Source: Lachnospiraceae bacterium
GTDB taxonomy: Bacteria; Bacillota; Clostridia; Lachnospirales; Anaerotignaceae
Assembly: GCA_910576545.1 (NCBI GenBank)
Contig: CAJTKM010000001.1
Location: forward strand, 1 to 64,000
Length of the DNA stretch: 64,000 nt
Direction of reading: 5' to 3'
Part shown: positions 25,454 to 33,274 of the stretch, piece by piece
How the letters are laid out: each line of letters begins with the position of its first letter
Numbering within the stretch: position 1 is the stretch's first letter
Program-made: the position numbers and the translations under genes
Notes under the pieces: generated by a model
Told to the model about the DNA's origin: nothing
The model's input: the letters and a program-made list of their open reading frames with translations, nothing else
Database searches by the model: none

Positions 25454-26293
25454 TTATTCCCTCCTTCCGCTTGCCGCAGGGTCGGTATCCACCTTGCGGG
25501 TCAGGTACATTGAAACCATGATAATCACCGCCATAATCAATGAAATCGCGCTGCCGAAATTCCAGTCACCACTGGTCAGGAACTGCGTTTCAATGACGTT
25601 GCCGATGAGCACATACTGCCCGCCGCCCAGCAGCTTCGGGATAAAGAAGCTGGAAACCGCAGGCAGGAATACCAGCGTGATGCCGCTCAATACGCCCGGC
25701 AGGGAAAGCGGCAGTGTGACGCGCAGGAAGCTCTGCACGCGGTTTGCGCCGAGGTCGCTGGCGGCCTCCAGATAGCTTTTGTCCATTTTGGACAGCGACG
25801 TATGAATCTGCAATATCATAAACGGTATAAAATTGTATACCATACCCAGCACAACGGCAAACGTGGTATACATCATATGGAACGGGCCAATGCCAAACAG
25901 CGCGAAAACGCGGTTCAGCAGGCCATCGTCCTGCAATATGCCGACCCATGCGTAAGTGCGCACGAGCATGTTAATCCATGTAGGCAGGGTAATCATCAGT
26001 ATCCAGAATACGCGGCTTTTCTCCGGCCCGGACGCGATAACGTAGGCGATAGGATAGCCAAACAGTACGCAGACGATTGTTGTCACTACCGCTATTACAA
26101 GCGAACGTTTCAGGACATCAAGGAATACTGCGTCCTGAAAGAAGCGGGCGAAATTTTCCAGTGTGAAGCGGAATGTTGTAACGTCGTTGCCGGCTTTTGT
26201 GAATGCGTAAAGCAGTATCATCAGCATCGGCAGGACAATCATGATGGCAGTCCATACCGCGTAGGGATAAATCATGTTGCGGAATTGCCGCAT
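25454..26293 (-). CDS. potB: Polyamine ABC transporter permease PotB
   Basis: Second permease, 279 residues and about six helices. The EAA loop is EAASDLGANRVQSFLRV; TLPTWINMLVRTYAW is a PotB-family block. It forms the pore with PotC and is energised by PotA encoded upstream. The gap between potA and potB is 228 bases and holds a family A repeat and a plus-strand terminator-like hairpin, an unusual interruption of this operon. Confidence 0.94.
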   Translation of the reverse strand: MRQFRNMIYPYAVWTAIMIVLPMLMILLYAFTKAGNDVTTFRFTLENFARFFQDAVFLDVLKRSLVIAVVTTIVCVLFGYPIAYVIASGPEKSRVFWILMITLPTWINMLVRTYAWVGILQDDGLLNRVFALFGIGPFHMMYTTFAVVLGMVYNFIPFMILQIHTSLSKMDKSYLEAASDLGANRVQSFLRVTLPLSLPGVLSGITLVFLPAVSSFFIPKLLGGGQYVLIGNVIETQFLTSGDWNFGSAISLIMAVIIMVSMYLTRKVDTDPAASGRRE

Positions 26294-26321
26294 GGTGGAG
26301 CCTCCTTTCGTGAAAACCTTA

Positions 26322-26425
26322 TAGCCTTAGAACCTTGGAGGCTCTGCCTCCAAACCTCCGCAAGCCCTTTGGAAAGGGCTTGACCCTAAACTTTATTGGG
26401 CAAAACTGCGTTTTGCCGGAGTTAT
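26322..26425. repeat. Family A dispersed hairpin repeat, copy A7
   Basis: GGAGGCTCTGCCTCC, CCTCCGCAAGCCC, TTTGGAAAGGGCTTGACCC and GCAAAACTGCGTTTTGC. Nearly identical to A10 at the end of mnmG. Confidence 0.75.
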
Positions 26426-26473
26426 AAAAGGCTTCTTTATTATTATGGCATGTCCAAGAGAAGTTTCGTTTTC

Positions 26474-26511
26474 AGGCTCAGCCCGCTGCTGCCGCAGCCT
26501 GAGCCTTTTTT
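26474..26511 (+). terminator. Plus-strand terminator-like hairpin inside the pot operon
   Basis: AGGCTCAG pairs with CTGAGCCT and is followed by TTTTT on the plus strand, although both flanking genes lie on the minus strand. The core (AGCCCGCTG...TGAGCCTTTTTTGA) also occurs in the malQ terminator at 49831-49916. Confidence 0.65.
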
Positions 26512-26521
26512 GAAACGCAGT

Positions 26522-28093
26522 TTACTGTGTTTTCGCCATAATATGGATATCCTCCGGCTGGAACATCAGCCCGACTTCGTCCCCGACTTCATATTTATCG
26601 GTTGTATCGACCTTATACTCATAGCCCTTTGTGGCAAATGTCACATCATACACGCCGGGCGTGATATGTTCCGGGTCAAAGGTATATTTCACATCGGAGA
26701 TGTCTACCGCCGTCCCATCCTCCAGACTCCATGCGGAGGCGTTCGCCCAGGTTTTCAGGTCTGTTTCCAGCGCAATGGATTCCTGTATTTCATCGGCTTT
26801 TTTGAAAAAATTTACCGCGAAAATTTCTTCTTCGTTTTCCGTGCTGGTGACGCGGTTCTCGTCCTTCACAATCATGTTGACCGTTACGGAAGTCCCCGCG
26901 GCGGTGGAGAATGTTACGGGATACGTTCCGTTCTGCTTTTCGATGGCATAGGAAACCTCTTTAATGGAGATAAATTCGTCTTCATCGGGGTTCCATGCCT
27001 GTGCGTCCGCGCGGGCGATGATGGTCGCATCGTCCAGTTCCTCCACGTCCTCTACATCAAGGTAAAAATCATTGGCGGACATCTTTTCATTCGCCGCCTC
27101 GTTAAAGACGGGCCTGTCATCGGAAACCTGCATTTTAACAGTGATTTCAGTGCCGACCTTTGTTTCAACCATTGTTTCGTAATGCACGCCCTTGAACAGA
27201 ACGGATTTCACTACGCCTTTCAGTTTACCTTCTCCACGCGGCACGATATCCAAATCCTCGGGACGGATAACAACGTCCACGATTTCATTTTTGCCAAACC
27301 CATGGTCTACGCAGGCAAAGCGGCGTCCTTCAAATACGACTTTATAATCTTCCAGCATAACGCCCTCAATGATATTGCTTTCGCCAATGAAATTCGCGAC
27401 AAATTCATTTACCGGCTCGTTATAAATATCTGTCGGTGTGCCAATCTGCTGGATTTCTCCGTCTTTCATGACAACAATCTTGTCAGACATCGTTAAGGCT
27501 TCCTCCTGGTCGTGTGTAACATAAATGAAGGTAATGCCGACCTCCTGCTGTATTTTTTTCAATTCATGCTGCATTTCCTGCCGCAGCTTCAAATCCAGTG
27601 CGCCAAGAGGCTCGTCCAGAAGGAGGACGCTCGGCTCGTTGACCAGTGCACGGGCGATGGCAACACGCTGCTGCTGCCCGCCGGACATCTCGGTAACAGC
27701 GCGTTCAGCGTATTCCTCAAGGTTTACCAGCTTAAGCATACGTTTGACCTTCTGCTCAATGATATCTTTCGGCTCTTTTTTGATTTTCAGGCCGAAAGCA
27801 ATGTTATTATAAACGTTCATGTGCGGAAAAAGCGCGTATTTCTGGAAAACGGTGTTAATTTCACGCTTGTATGGCGGGACGGTGGAAATTTCCTCGCCAT
27901 CGAACAGCACCTGCCCCTCGTTCTGGGTCAGGAAGCCGCCCAGGATACGCAGGAGGGTAGTTTTGCCGCAGCCGCTGGGGCCGAGGAGTGTGACGAACTC
28001 ATTTTCATAGATATCAAGGTTGATGCCTTTCAGCACGAGCTTACCGTCGAACTCCTTCACGATATTTTTGAACTGTATCAGTTTTTTCTCCAT
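26522..28093 (-). CDS. potA: Polyamine ABC transporter ATPase PotA with an Ig-like insertion
   Basis: ATPase of the polyamine importer. Start 28093 has AAGGAGG; the longer frame is repeat DNA. Walker A GPSGCGKT (38-45), Q-loop region [10 protein letters not shown], signature SGGQQQR (137-143), Walker B LLLDEP (157-162) and H194 are intact, and MOI/TOBE begins as usual ([11 protein letters not shown], about 275). The usual TOBE then breaks at about residue 311 and resumes at about 500 ([19 protein letters not shown]). The intervening roughly 185 residues contain two related beta-rich units, ending [19 protein letters not shown] and [17 protein letters not shown], like bacterial Ig-fold repeats of surface proteins. 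At 523 residues it is about 150-170 longer than normal PotA. Confidence 0.93.
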   Translation of the reverse strand: MEKKLIQFKNIVKEFDGKLVLKGINLDIYENEFVTLLGPSGCGKTTLLRILGGFLTQNEGQVLFDGEEISTVPPYKREINTVFQKYALFPHMNVYNNIAFGLKIKKEPKDIIEQKVKRMLKLVNLEEYAERAVTEMSGGQQQRVAIARALVNEPSVLLLDEPLGALDLKLRQEMQHELKKIQQEVGITFIYVTHDQEEALTMSDKIVVMKDGEIQQIGTPTDIYNEPVNEFVANFIGESNIIEGVMLEDYKVVFEGRRFACVDHGFGKNEIVDVVIRPEDLDIVPRGEGKLKGVVKSVLFKGVHYETMVETKVGTEITVKMQVSDDRPVFNEAANEKMSANDFYLDVEDVEELDDATIIARADAQAWNPDEDEFISIKEVSYAIEKQNGTYPVTFSTAAGTSVTVNMIVKDENRVTSTENEEEIFAVNFFKKADEIQESIALETDLKTWANASAWSLEDGTAVDISDVKYTFDPEHITPGVYDVTFATKGYEYKVDTTDKYEVGDEVGLMFQPEDIHIMAKTQ

Positions 28094-28099
28094 AATTAC

Positions 28100-28210
28100 C
28101 TCCTTGAGAATTTTGAGGGCTTTGCCCTCAAACTCCCACAAGCCCTTTGAAAAGGGCTTGACCCCAAACTTTATATTCCGCAAAACTGCGTTTTGCGGAG
28201 GATTCCGATA
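28100..28210. repeat. Family A dispersed hairpin repeat, copy A8 left part
   Basis: TTGAGGGCTTTGCCCTCAA, CCCACAAGCCC, GAAAAGGGCTTGACCCC and GCAAAACTGCGTTTTGCGG. The copy is interrupted by the family B element at 28212-28379 and resumes after it. Confidence 0.75.
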
Positions 28211-28211
28211 T

Positions 28212-28379
28212 TTAGAACCTACCCGTAAATTATCTACGTACATCTTGCTTCATCTTTTCCGGCAGTCTTTGTCGCTTTTCCTTGCCGTACTACTCGGTAC
28301 GCTTGCAAAAAAGCTCCTTGCCTGCCAAAAAATCTAACTGCGCAATCTGCACGTATCCTATTTTACGGATATGTTTTTA
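28212..28379. mobile_element. Family B MITE-like element, full-length copy B1
   Basis: About 168 bp with imperfect terminal inverted repeats: left TTAGAACCTACCCGTAAAT, right ATTTTACGGATATGTTTTTA. The internal sequence (CTTGCTTCATCTTTTCCGGC, GTCGCTTTTCC, CAATCTGCACGTATC) is about 85-90% alike by eye to copy B3 at 35508. It encodes nothing. Confidence 0.7.
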
Positions 28380-28385
28380 TTGTTT

Positions 28386-28480
28386 CAATCAATCGCACGG
28401 ATGTGCGATTGAAAATGGGTCAAGGGCTGAAAGCCCTTGCAGGGGTGTGGGGACAGAGTCCCCGCAAAGGTTTTTCAAAA
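28386..28480. repeat. Family A dispersed hairpin repeat, copy A8 right part
   Basis: CAATCGCACGGATGTGCGATTG, GGGTCAAGGGCTGAAAGCCC, CCCTTGCAGGGG and GGGGACAGAGTCCCC, in the normal family A order after the interruption (motifs listed separately). Confidence 0.7.
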
Positions 28481-29008
28481 CAAAGGCGGCGTGGATATCC
28501 ATAAGACCTTTGCCGTCGTTTTTTTCTCGTTCCGCAGTGTGTGGCTGCTTTTGCCGGAAAGGTAGAACGTTTCGCCCTTGTGTACGGTGTGGCGTTCCTC
28601 GCCTGTCAGCAGTACGACGCTGCCCTCGAGAACATAGCCAAACTCCTCGCCGCTGTGCGGGTCCATCGCAAAGGACTCCCCGCCCTGCGGCAGTTCCAAT
28701 AGTATTGGCTCCATTTCGTTTTTCTGCGTGTTCGGTACAATCCAGTGTATTGTGCAGCTGCCGCGCTCGTCCACAAAAAAATCCTTTTTCCGGAATACCA
28801 GCTGTTCCTGTTTCTCGTCCTTGAAAAATTCCGACAGTGAGCTTCCCAACGCCTCCACAATATCATTCAGCGTAGCAATGGAAGGCGACGTCAGGTCGCG
28901 TTCCAGCTGTGAAAGAAAGCCTTTTGTCAGCTCACTCCGGCTGGCAAGCTCCTCCAGCGTCAGACCCTTCTGGATACGGAGCCGCTTGATTTTCTGTCCG
29001 ATTTCCAT
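28475..29008 (-). CDS. XRE-cupin regulator of the polyamine locus (PuuR-like)
   Basis: 177-residue DNA-binding protein: N-terminal HTH (IGQKIKRLRIQKGLTLEELA, SRSELTKGFLSQLERD) and C-terminal cupin (about 105-175) with PHSGEEFGYVLEGSV and HTVHKGETFYL. XRE-cupin proteins of this type often control polyamine uptake or breakdown, which fits its place directly upstream of potA on the same strand. ATG 29008 is preferred; AAGGAGG lies 11 bases upstream and overlaps the alternative GTG at 29020. The cupin may sense a polyamine; this is inferred from position. Confidence 0.88.
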   Translation of the reverse strand: MEIGQKIKRLRIQKGLTLEELASRSELTKGFLSQLERDLTSPSIATLNDIVEALGSSLSEFFKDEKQEQLVFRKKDFFVDERGSCTIHWIVPNTQKNEMEPILLELPQGGESFAMDPHSGEEFGYVLEGSVVLLTGEERHTVHKGETFYLSGKSSHTLRNEKKTTAKVLWISTPPLF

Positions 29009-29075
29009 GCGCCTGCGCACCTCCTTTTTTGAGCCCTTCCGGGCTTTTCCATTTCATACAATATAAACGTTACTC

Positions 29076-29103
29076 ATTATACAGGAAATCTTCCCGAATG
29101 CAA
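29076..29103 (-). promoter_or_regulatory. Promoter of the XRE-cupin/pot genes
   Basis: On the minus strand TTGCAT (29103-29098), 16-bp spacer, TATAAT (29081-29076). Confidence 0.6.
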
Positions 29104-29484
29104 TAGGAAATAAACAAAAAATTCGATTTATTAAACATTTTGGTATTCTTCAACAAAAACAGACGGATTTCGCTGAGTTTTTTTGTCCTGCTGAAAATCT
29201 TGAGAAAGCTGCGTATTTTCTATGGTTTTATACGAAAATGGCATTGCTTTGTTTAGTAATACAAAACTACGGGAAAAGAGCCCTTAAACTGCATACAGTG
29301 TTTATTTTCGGGATTTTGGGTATGCGTTTGTGCGGAATATAAGTCCCTTATCTGTTTGAGTGTTGTCGGTTAAAAAAGTGGATCATTTAGCAGGGCTGTT
29401 GAATAAACATATCAATGTGTCAGCCCCTGCAATAGTGAGGGCTGACACCATATTTAATTTTGTTCTTTTGAAATAAGCAGAAAT
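29104..29484. other. AT-rich gap without a recognisable gene
   Basis: About 380 bases of AT-rich sequence with no convincing frame. The only clear structure is the hairpin GTGTCAGCCC (29417-29426)/GGGCTGACAC (29439-29448), a 10-bp perfect stem that may be a terminator or the remnant of an insertion element. Confidence 0.5.
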
Positions 29485-29548
29485 TTAGGACTTATCCGTA
29501 AATACGATGAAACAGGATGTGCGCAGATAATTTACGGACAGGTCCTTA
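29485..29548. mobile_element. Family B element, internally deleted copy B2
   Basis: 64 bp consisting almost only of the two family B ends: TTAGGACTTATCCGTAAAT on the left and ATTTACGGACAGGTCCTTAA on the right, with ACAGGATGTGCGCAGATAA between, matching the first bases inside the long copies in inverted orientation. Confidence 0.7.
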
Positions 29549-29622
29549 ACCCAAATTTGGAACATCAGGATTTATTTTGCGTCTATACATATGAAAAAAG
29601 AATTTAGGGGGTAATCGCTCAA

Positions 29623-30048
29623 ATGAAAAGACTGATGGCATTCGTTTTATCCCTGTCTTTCGTGTTAGCATTAGCGGGCTGCAATCGGAAGTCAGTTCCA
29701 GACAGGCCAATTACCGCATATATTAGGGATTCCGTAACTACGGTGGATATTAAACACCATATCAGCGGGAAATCTGCCCAATGGTCAGCAGAGGGAGAAG
29801 AGGTTGAGGCGCTCAGGGATTGGGCTTCCAAACTTGAATATGAACTTTTCGAGTTTGAAGAAGGGCAATCTCCAGGTGACAGCGATGGTGGGGAAGTCTA
29901 TGATTTTGTTTTGACGGAAGGAGGCTATCCGGGCTTTTCCTATGTTGTCAATGGAACGGAGGACTGTTATCTTTTGATTGAGGGATATTGGTTTTCTGTC
30001 AAGAATCCATCTGCCCCTCCTGTAATGGAACCCCATGAGGAGCAGTAA
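29623..30048 (+). CDS. Hypothetical lipoprotein
   Basis: 141 residues, not recognised. Lipoprotein signal MKRLMAFVLSLSFVLALAGC with the lipobox Cys at residue 20, then a small, acidic mixed alpha/beta domain (EALRDWASKLEYELFEFEE, YDFVLTEGGYPGFSYVVNG). Expected on the outer face of the membrane. AGGGGGT lies 12 bases upstream. The gene sits in the AT-richer accessory stretch between the pot operon regulator and an aminotransferase, next to family B DNA and a broken gene. Confidence 0.75.
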   Translation: MKRLMAFVLSLSFVLALAGCNRKSVPDRPITAYIRDSVTTVDIKHHISGKSAQWSAEGEEVEALRDWASKLEYELFEFEEGQSPGDSDGGEVYDFVLTEGGYPGFSYVVNGTEDCYLLIEGYWFSVKNPSAPPVMEPHEEQ

Positions 30049-30119
30049 TCTCTTGCGGAGGTTAGACAACTCGCAAAAAAGGCGAGGATTTATCATAGAA
30101 TGATTTTGGATAATATAAA

Positions 30120-30325
30120 CATGAGGATATTGCTTCCGGGCTTTGCGTTTTCTTGTATGACATCGATGAAGATTATTGTTTATTGATTAGCGGCGGGGAT
30201 ACGCAGCTGCGCCCCTGTATATACGGCTGGATTTTAAGGCAGGTAATAGCAATTTTATTGATGATGGAGAGTACATCGATATACGGACGGAAAGCATAGA
30301 AGATTTCGTAAACAGCCAAAAGTAA
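30120..30325 (+). pseudogene. Frameshifted fragment of an unrecognised gene
   Basis: One frame reads LYDIDEDYCLLISGGDTQLRP up to about 30212 (quoted in part), and a second continues LYIRLDFKAGN, FIDDGEYIDIRTESIEDF and stops at TAA 30323-30325. Joining them with a single-base shift near 30210 gives a natural-looking protein C-terminus of about 60 residues. No start was found. Confidence 0.4.
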
Positions 30326-30750
30326 TTCAATTTTAGCTCCATATTTTCAGGATACAGGGTGATGGCCATAGTTCTTTTGCCCTGTATTCCGTATCAATAG
30401 CCTGCAATGGTATGAATATACAATCCTTTGAATGAAACAGCAGCAACACAGGATAAATAAGGGATTAAAATGAAAACAGAAATATATGTTTCCGTTTTTT
30501 GTAAGATGCTTTTTCTGTTTTGAAAAAAATACAATATACAGTCTACACACTGCTGCGTTTATGCAAGCCTTGAATTTCCAGCTGTTTTTTATGGAAGCCG
30601 CGTCTGGGCAGCGTAATGCGGCAGGATTTCCGCGGTGTGCGCTGAAAATTTTGATTGACTTTGTGAAATATTTGTGTTTCAATATATATATAAGGAACGA
30701 TTTTCAATATTTTATATAGCTTGAATTGAGAGATCGCTCCTGTTGGCAGA
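30326..30750. other. Gap upstream of the aminotransferase
   Basis: AT-rich with no supported gene. TTGACT (30655-30660) and TTGTGA (30661-30666) lie upstream of TATATA-like runs (30683-30690), so the aminotransferase promoter is probably here, but spacing is not ideal for any single pair. Confidence 0.4.
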
Positions 30751-30788
30751 CATTATGTTATATTTTTTCAATAAGGAGGACGATCCCC

Positions 30789-31973
30789 ATGGTAAAATTT
30801 GCTAACAGAATGAGCCTTTTGACAGGTTCCGAAATCAGAGAACTGCTGAAGCTGACATCTCAGCCGGATATCATCTCTTTTGCCGGCGGTATGCCTGCTC
30901 CTGAGCTTTTCCCCGTTGAAGGTGTGAAAGAAGCGGCGATCCAGACATTGAATGAACGCGGCCAGGCAGCTTTGCAGTATGCTTCCACAGAGGGCGATCC
31001 TGCGCTGAGAAAGCATATTGTGGCAAGGATGGAAGCGAAAAACGGCGTTAAGACAGATGCCGACCATATCCTGGTCACGAGCGGTTCCCAGCAGGGCCTG
31101 GATTTCTCCGCACGCGTGTTCCTGAACCCCGGCGATGTCGTCCTGCTGGAAAGCCCTTCCTATCTGGGCGCTGTAAACGCATTCAAGGCGTGCGAGCCTA
31201 AATTTATCGATATCCCGACGGATGATAACGGCATGATCATGGAAGAGCTGGAGAAAGTCCTCGCTTCCACGGAAAACATAAAAATGATCTATGTCATCCC
31301 TGATTTCCAGAATCCCTCCGGCCGTACTTGGACAATGGAGAGAAGGCAGAAATTCATGGAAATCATCAACAAATATGAAGTGCCCGTTATCGAAGATAAC
31401 CCTTATGGCGAACTGCGCTTCGAGGGCCAGAGCCTGCCTTCCTTGAAATCCATGGATACAAAGGGCCTGGTCATCTTCCTTGGCACATTCTCCAAGATCC
31501 TGGCTCCTGGCTACCGCCTTGGCTGGGTATGCGCTGAGTCCGAGATCCTTGGCAAATACAACTTTATGAAACAGGCGGCTGACCTGCAGGCTTCTTCCAT
31601 CGGCCAGATGGAAACTGCAAAATTCCTCGACCTGTATAACCTTGACGACCATGTTGAGAAAATCAAAGCTGTTTATGTAAAACGCAGGGACTGCATGCTG
31701 AAGGCAATGGAAGAGTACTTCCCTGAGGGCGTTACATGGACGCACCCCGAAGGCGGCCTGTTCACATGGGTCACACTGCCCGATTACATGAACGCAAAAG
31801 ACCTGCAGATGAAGTGCTTGGATAAGAAGGTTGCATTTGTACCCGGCGGCGGCTTCTTCCCGAACGGCGGCCACGAGAATACGCTGCGCATGAACTACTC
31901 CTGCATGCCCGAAGAAAAGATTACGGAAGGCATCAAGAGAATCGGCGAAGTAATCAAAGCGAACATGAAATAA
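30789..31973 (+). CDS. PLP-dependent class I/II aminotransferase
   Basis: Fold-type I aminotransferase, 394 residues, close in pattern to the LysN/2-aminoadipate or aromatic/branched-chain group: FAGGMPAPELFP near the N-terminus, QYASTEGDPALR, the NPSGRTW block, DNPYGELRF, and the PLP-binding Lys in FSKILAPGYRLGW. The specific amino acid cannot be fixed. AAGGAGG is 9 bases before ATG 30789. Nearly all Ile codons are ATC, unlike neighbouring genes that use ATT and ATA, which suggests very high expression or recent acquisition. It is monocistronic. Confidence 0.88.
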   Translation: MVKFANRMSLLTGSEIRELLKLTSQPDIISFAGGMPAPELFPVEGVKEAAIQTLNERGQAALQYASTEGDPALRKHIVARMEAKNGVKTDADHILVTSGSQQGLDFSARVFLNPGDVVLLESPSYLGAVNAFKACEPKFIDIPTDDNGMIMEELEKVLASTENIKMIYVIPDFQNPSGRTWTMERRQKFMEIINKYEVPVIEDNPYGELRFEGQSLPSLKSMDTKGLVIFLGTFSKILAPGYRLGWVCAESEILGKYNFMKQAADLQASSIGQMETAKFLDLYNLDDHVEKIKAVYVKRRDCMLKAMEEYFPEGVTWTHPEGGLFTWVTLPDYMNAKDLQMKCLDKKVAFVPGGGFFPNGGHENTLRMNYSCMPEEKITEGIKRIGEVIKANMK

Positions 31974-32003
31974 AATACTGTGATACATAAGAAATACTAA
32001 AAT

Positions 32004-32032
32004 GGGAAAGCCTTCGGGCTTTCCTTTTTTTT
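32004..32032 (+). terminator. Terminator after the aminotransferase
   Basis: GGAAAGCC-TTC-GGGCTTTCC followed by eight T's. Confidence 0.9.
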
Positions 32033-32140
32033 GCGCAGAAAAGGGCAGGGCGGGAAAAAATCCCATGCCCTGCCAATTGCTGAGGTGAAAGATGTATTGA
32101 CCGGAAACGGCCTGTAATCGGAAATGCTTTTTCTGTAATA

Positions 32141-32902
32141 TTACCCGATGAAGAACTGTGTCCAGTAGTTACCTTCCAGATAGCCTACGCCAATACCTGT
32201 AAAGTTTTGACTAAGGATGTTCTTTCTGTGCCCTTCGGAGTTCATCCATGCCGTAACGACTTCCTCAGGCGTTTTCTGCCCTGAAGCAATATTTTCGCCT
32301 GCCGCGCGATAGTTCACGCCGGCTTCCGCCAATGCCGTAAAGCAGTTTTTACCACTGGGACGCGTATGGCTGAAAGAAGTGCGGATTTCTGCCGCGCGCA
32401 CCTGTGCCGCCTGAGAAGCGGCTGCATCCAGCGTCAGTGCGGGAAGCCCTGCTTTCGCACGCTCCACATTTACCAGCTCTGCTACTTTTGCCGCATATGT
32501 AGAAACATTATCAGCGTCCGTGTCAGTCTGGCTGTCGTCCGGCAGCTCCGGCAGGTCAGGCTTTTCTGCGGGTTTGTCCACAGGCAGGTCAGAGTCCGGT
32601 TTGTCTGTGCCGGGTTTGTCGATAACAGGCTTGTCGGAATCCGGCTTGTCTGTACCGGGTTTGTCCGAATCCGGCTTATCAGAAGGGATTGCGGGACAAT
32701 CCGGCAGAATCTGTGTGCAGCCCGGCAGGCATTTTTCCAGTCTTTGCAATACCAGCTGCCGCAAAGAGTCTATTTCCTGCCCGCCAACGTACTGCCGCAG
32801 GATTTCGCATGTACTTGCCGTCTGCAAAGGTGCGGCATAGGCTGTGGCGGACATGCCTGCCGTCAATATCGCCGCCACGCAAAGTGCCATGGTCTTTTTC
32901 AT
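32141..32902 (-). CDS. Secreted CAP-domain protein with a DKP-repeat linker
   Basis: 253 residues. Cleavable signal peptide (MKKTMALCVAAILTAGMSATAYA), a short Cys-containing N-terminal part, a linker of repeated DKPDSDKPGTDKP units (about 73-105) and a CAP/SCP domain of the YkwD type (about 132-253): LVNVERAKAGLPAL, SFSHTRPSGKN, AGENIASGQKTPEEVV, WMNSEGHRKNIL and GVGYLEGNYWTQFF. His and Glu of the CAP cavity are present. Exported; the biochemical role of such proteins is mostly unknown. The linker DNA is a tandem repeat and could expand or contract. Confidence 0.88.
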   Translation of the reverse strand: MKKTMALCVAAILTAGMSATAYAAPLQTASTCEILRQYVGGQEIDSLRQLVLQRLEKCLPGCTQILPDCPAIPSDKPDSDKPGTDKPDSDKPVIDKPGTDKPDSDLPVDKPAEKPDLPELPDDSQTDTDADNVSTYAAKVAELVNVERAKAGLPALTLDAAASQAAQVRAAEIRTSFSHTRPSGKNCFTALAEAGVNYRAAGENIASGQKTPEEVVTAWMNSEGHRKNILSQNFTGIGVGYLEGNYWTQFFIG

Positions 32903-32995
32903 TGAAAATCACTCCCCGATATTTTTTCAGAAAACTGGGCAGCCGTTTCCATGCCTGTGGCATTTGTGGAAACGCTGTCATTTCCTGATGTACCT

Positions 32996-33024
32996 AGTAT
33001 AGCACAGGCAATTCTGGCAGGCAA
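32996..33024 (-). promoter_or_regulatory. Promoter of the CAP-domain gene
   Basis: Minus strand TTGCCT (33024-33019), 17-bp spacer, TATACT (33001-32996), with an extended TG motif one base before the -10. Confidence 0.65.
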
Positions 33025-33159
33025 TGGTACTTGTTGCCAACAATAATTGGCAAAAACGCTGACATTATCCGCTTTTTCTGCAATTTCCCACATAGGGCCA
33101 GAATTTGGCAGTATGCGGAAAGATATTCCGCGGCTTCTGCCCTCTGCATGGAATAATTC

Positions 33160-33187
33160 TTTACATTTTGCGCGTTTCTGCTAAAAT
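33160..33187 (+). promoter_or_regulatory. Promoter of the FtsA-like gene
   Basis: TTTACA (33160-33165), 16-bp spacer, TAAAAT (33182-33187), about 88 bases before the start. A GGGGAG/CTCCCC hairpin lies in the leader. Confidence 0.65.
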
Positions 33188-33274
33188 AAAAATAGGACAA
33201 TCCGGGGAGCGGGCTTCGTATCTCCCCGCTGGCATTGGGATACGGAACAGGCTCTAAAAAAGAGGAGGGCACAT

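Noticed and set aside
32560-32700. Regularly repeated short DNA units that could suggest a CRISPR array
   Set aside because: They encode the DKPDSDKPGTDKP linker of the CAP-domain protein in frame; there are no spacers and no cas genes.
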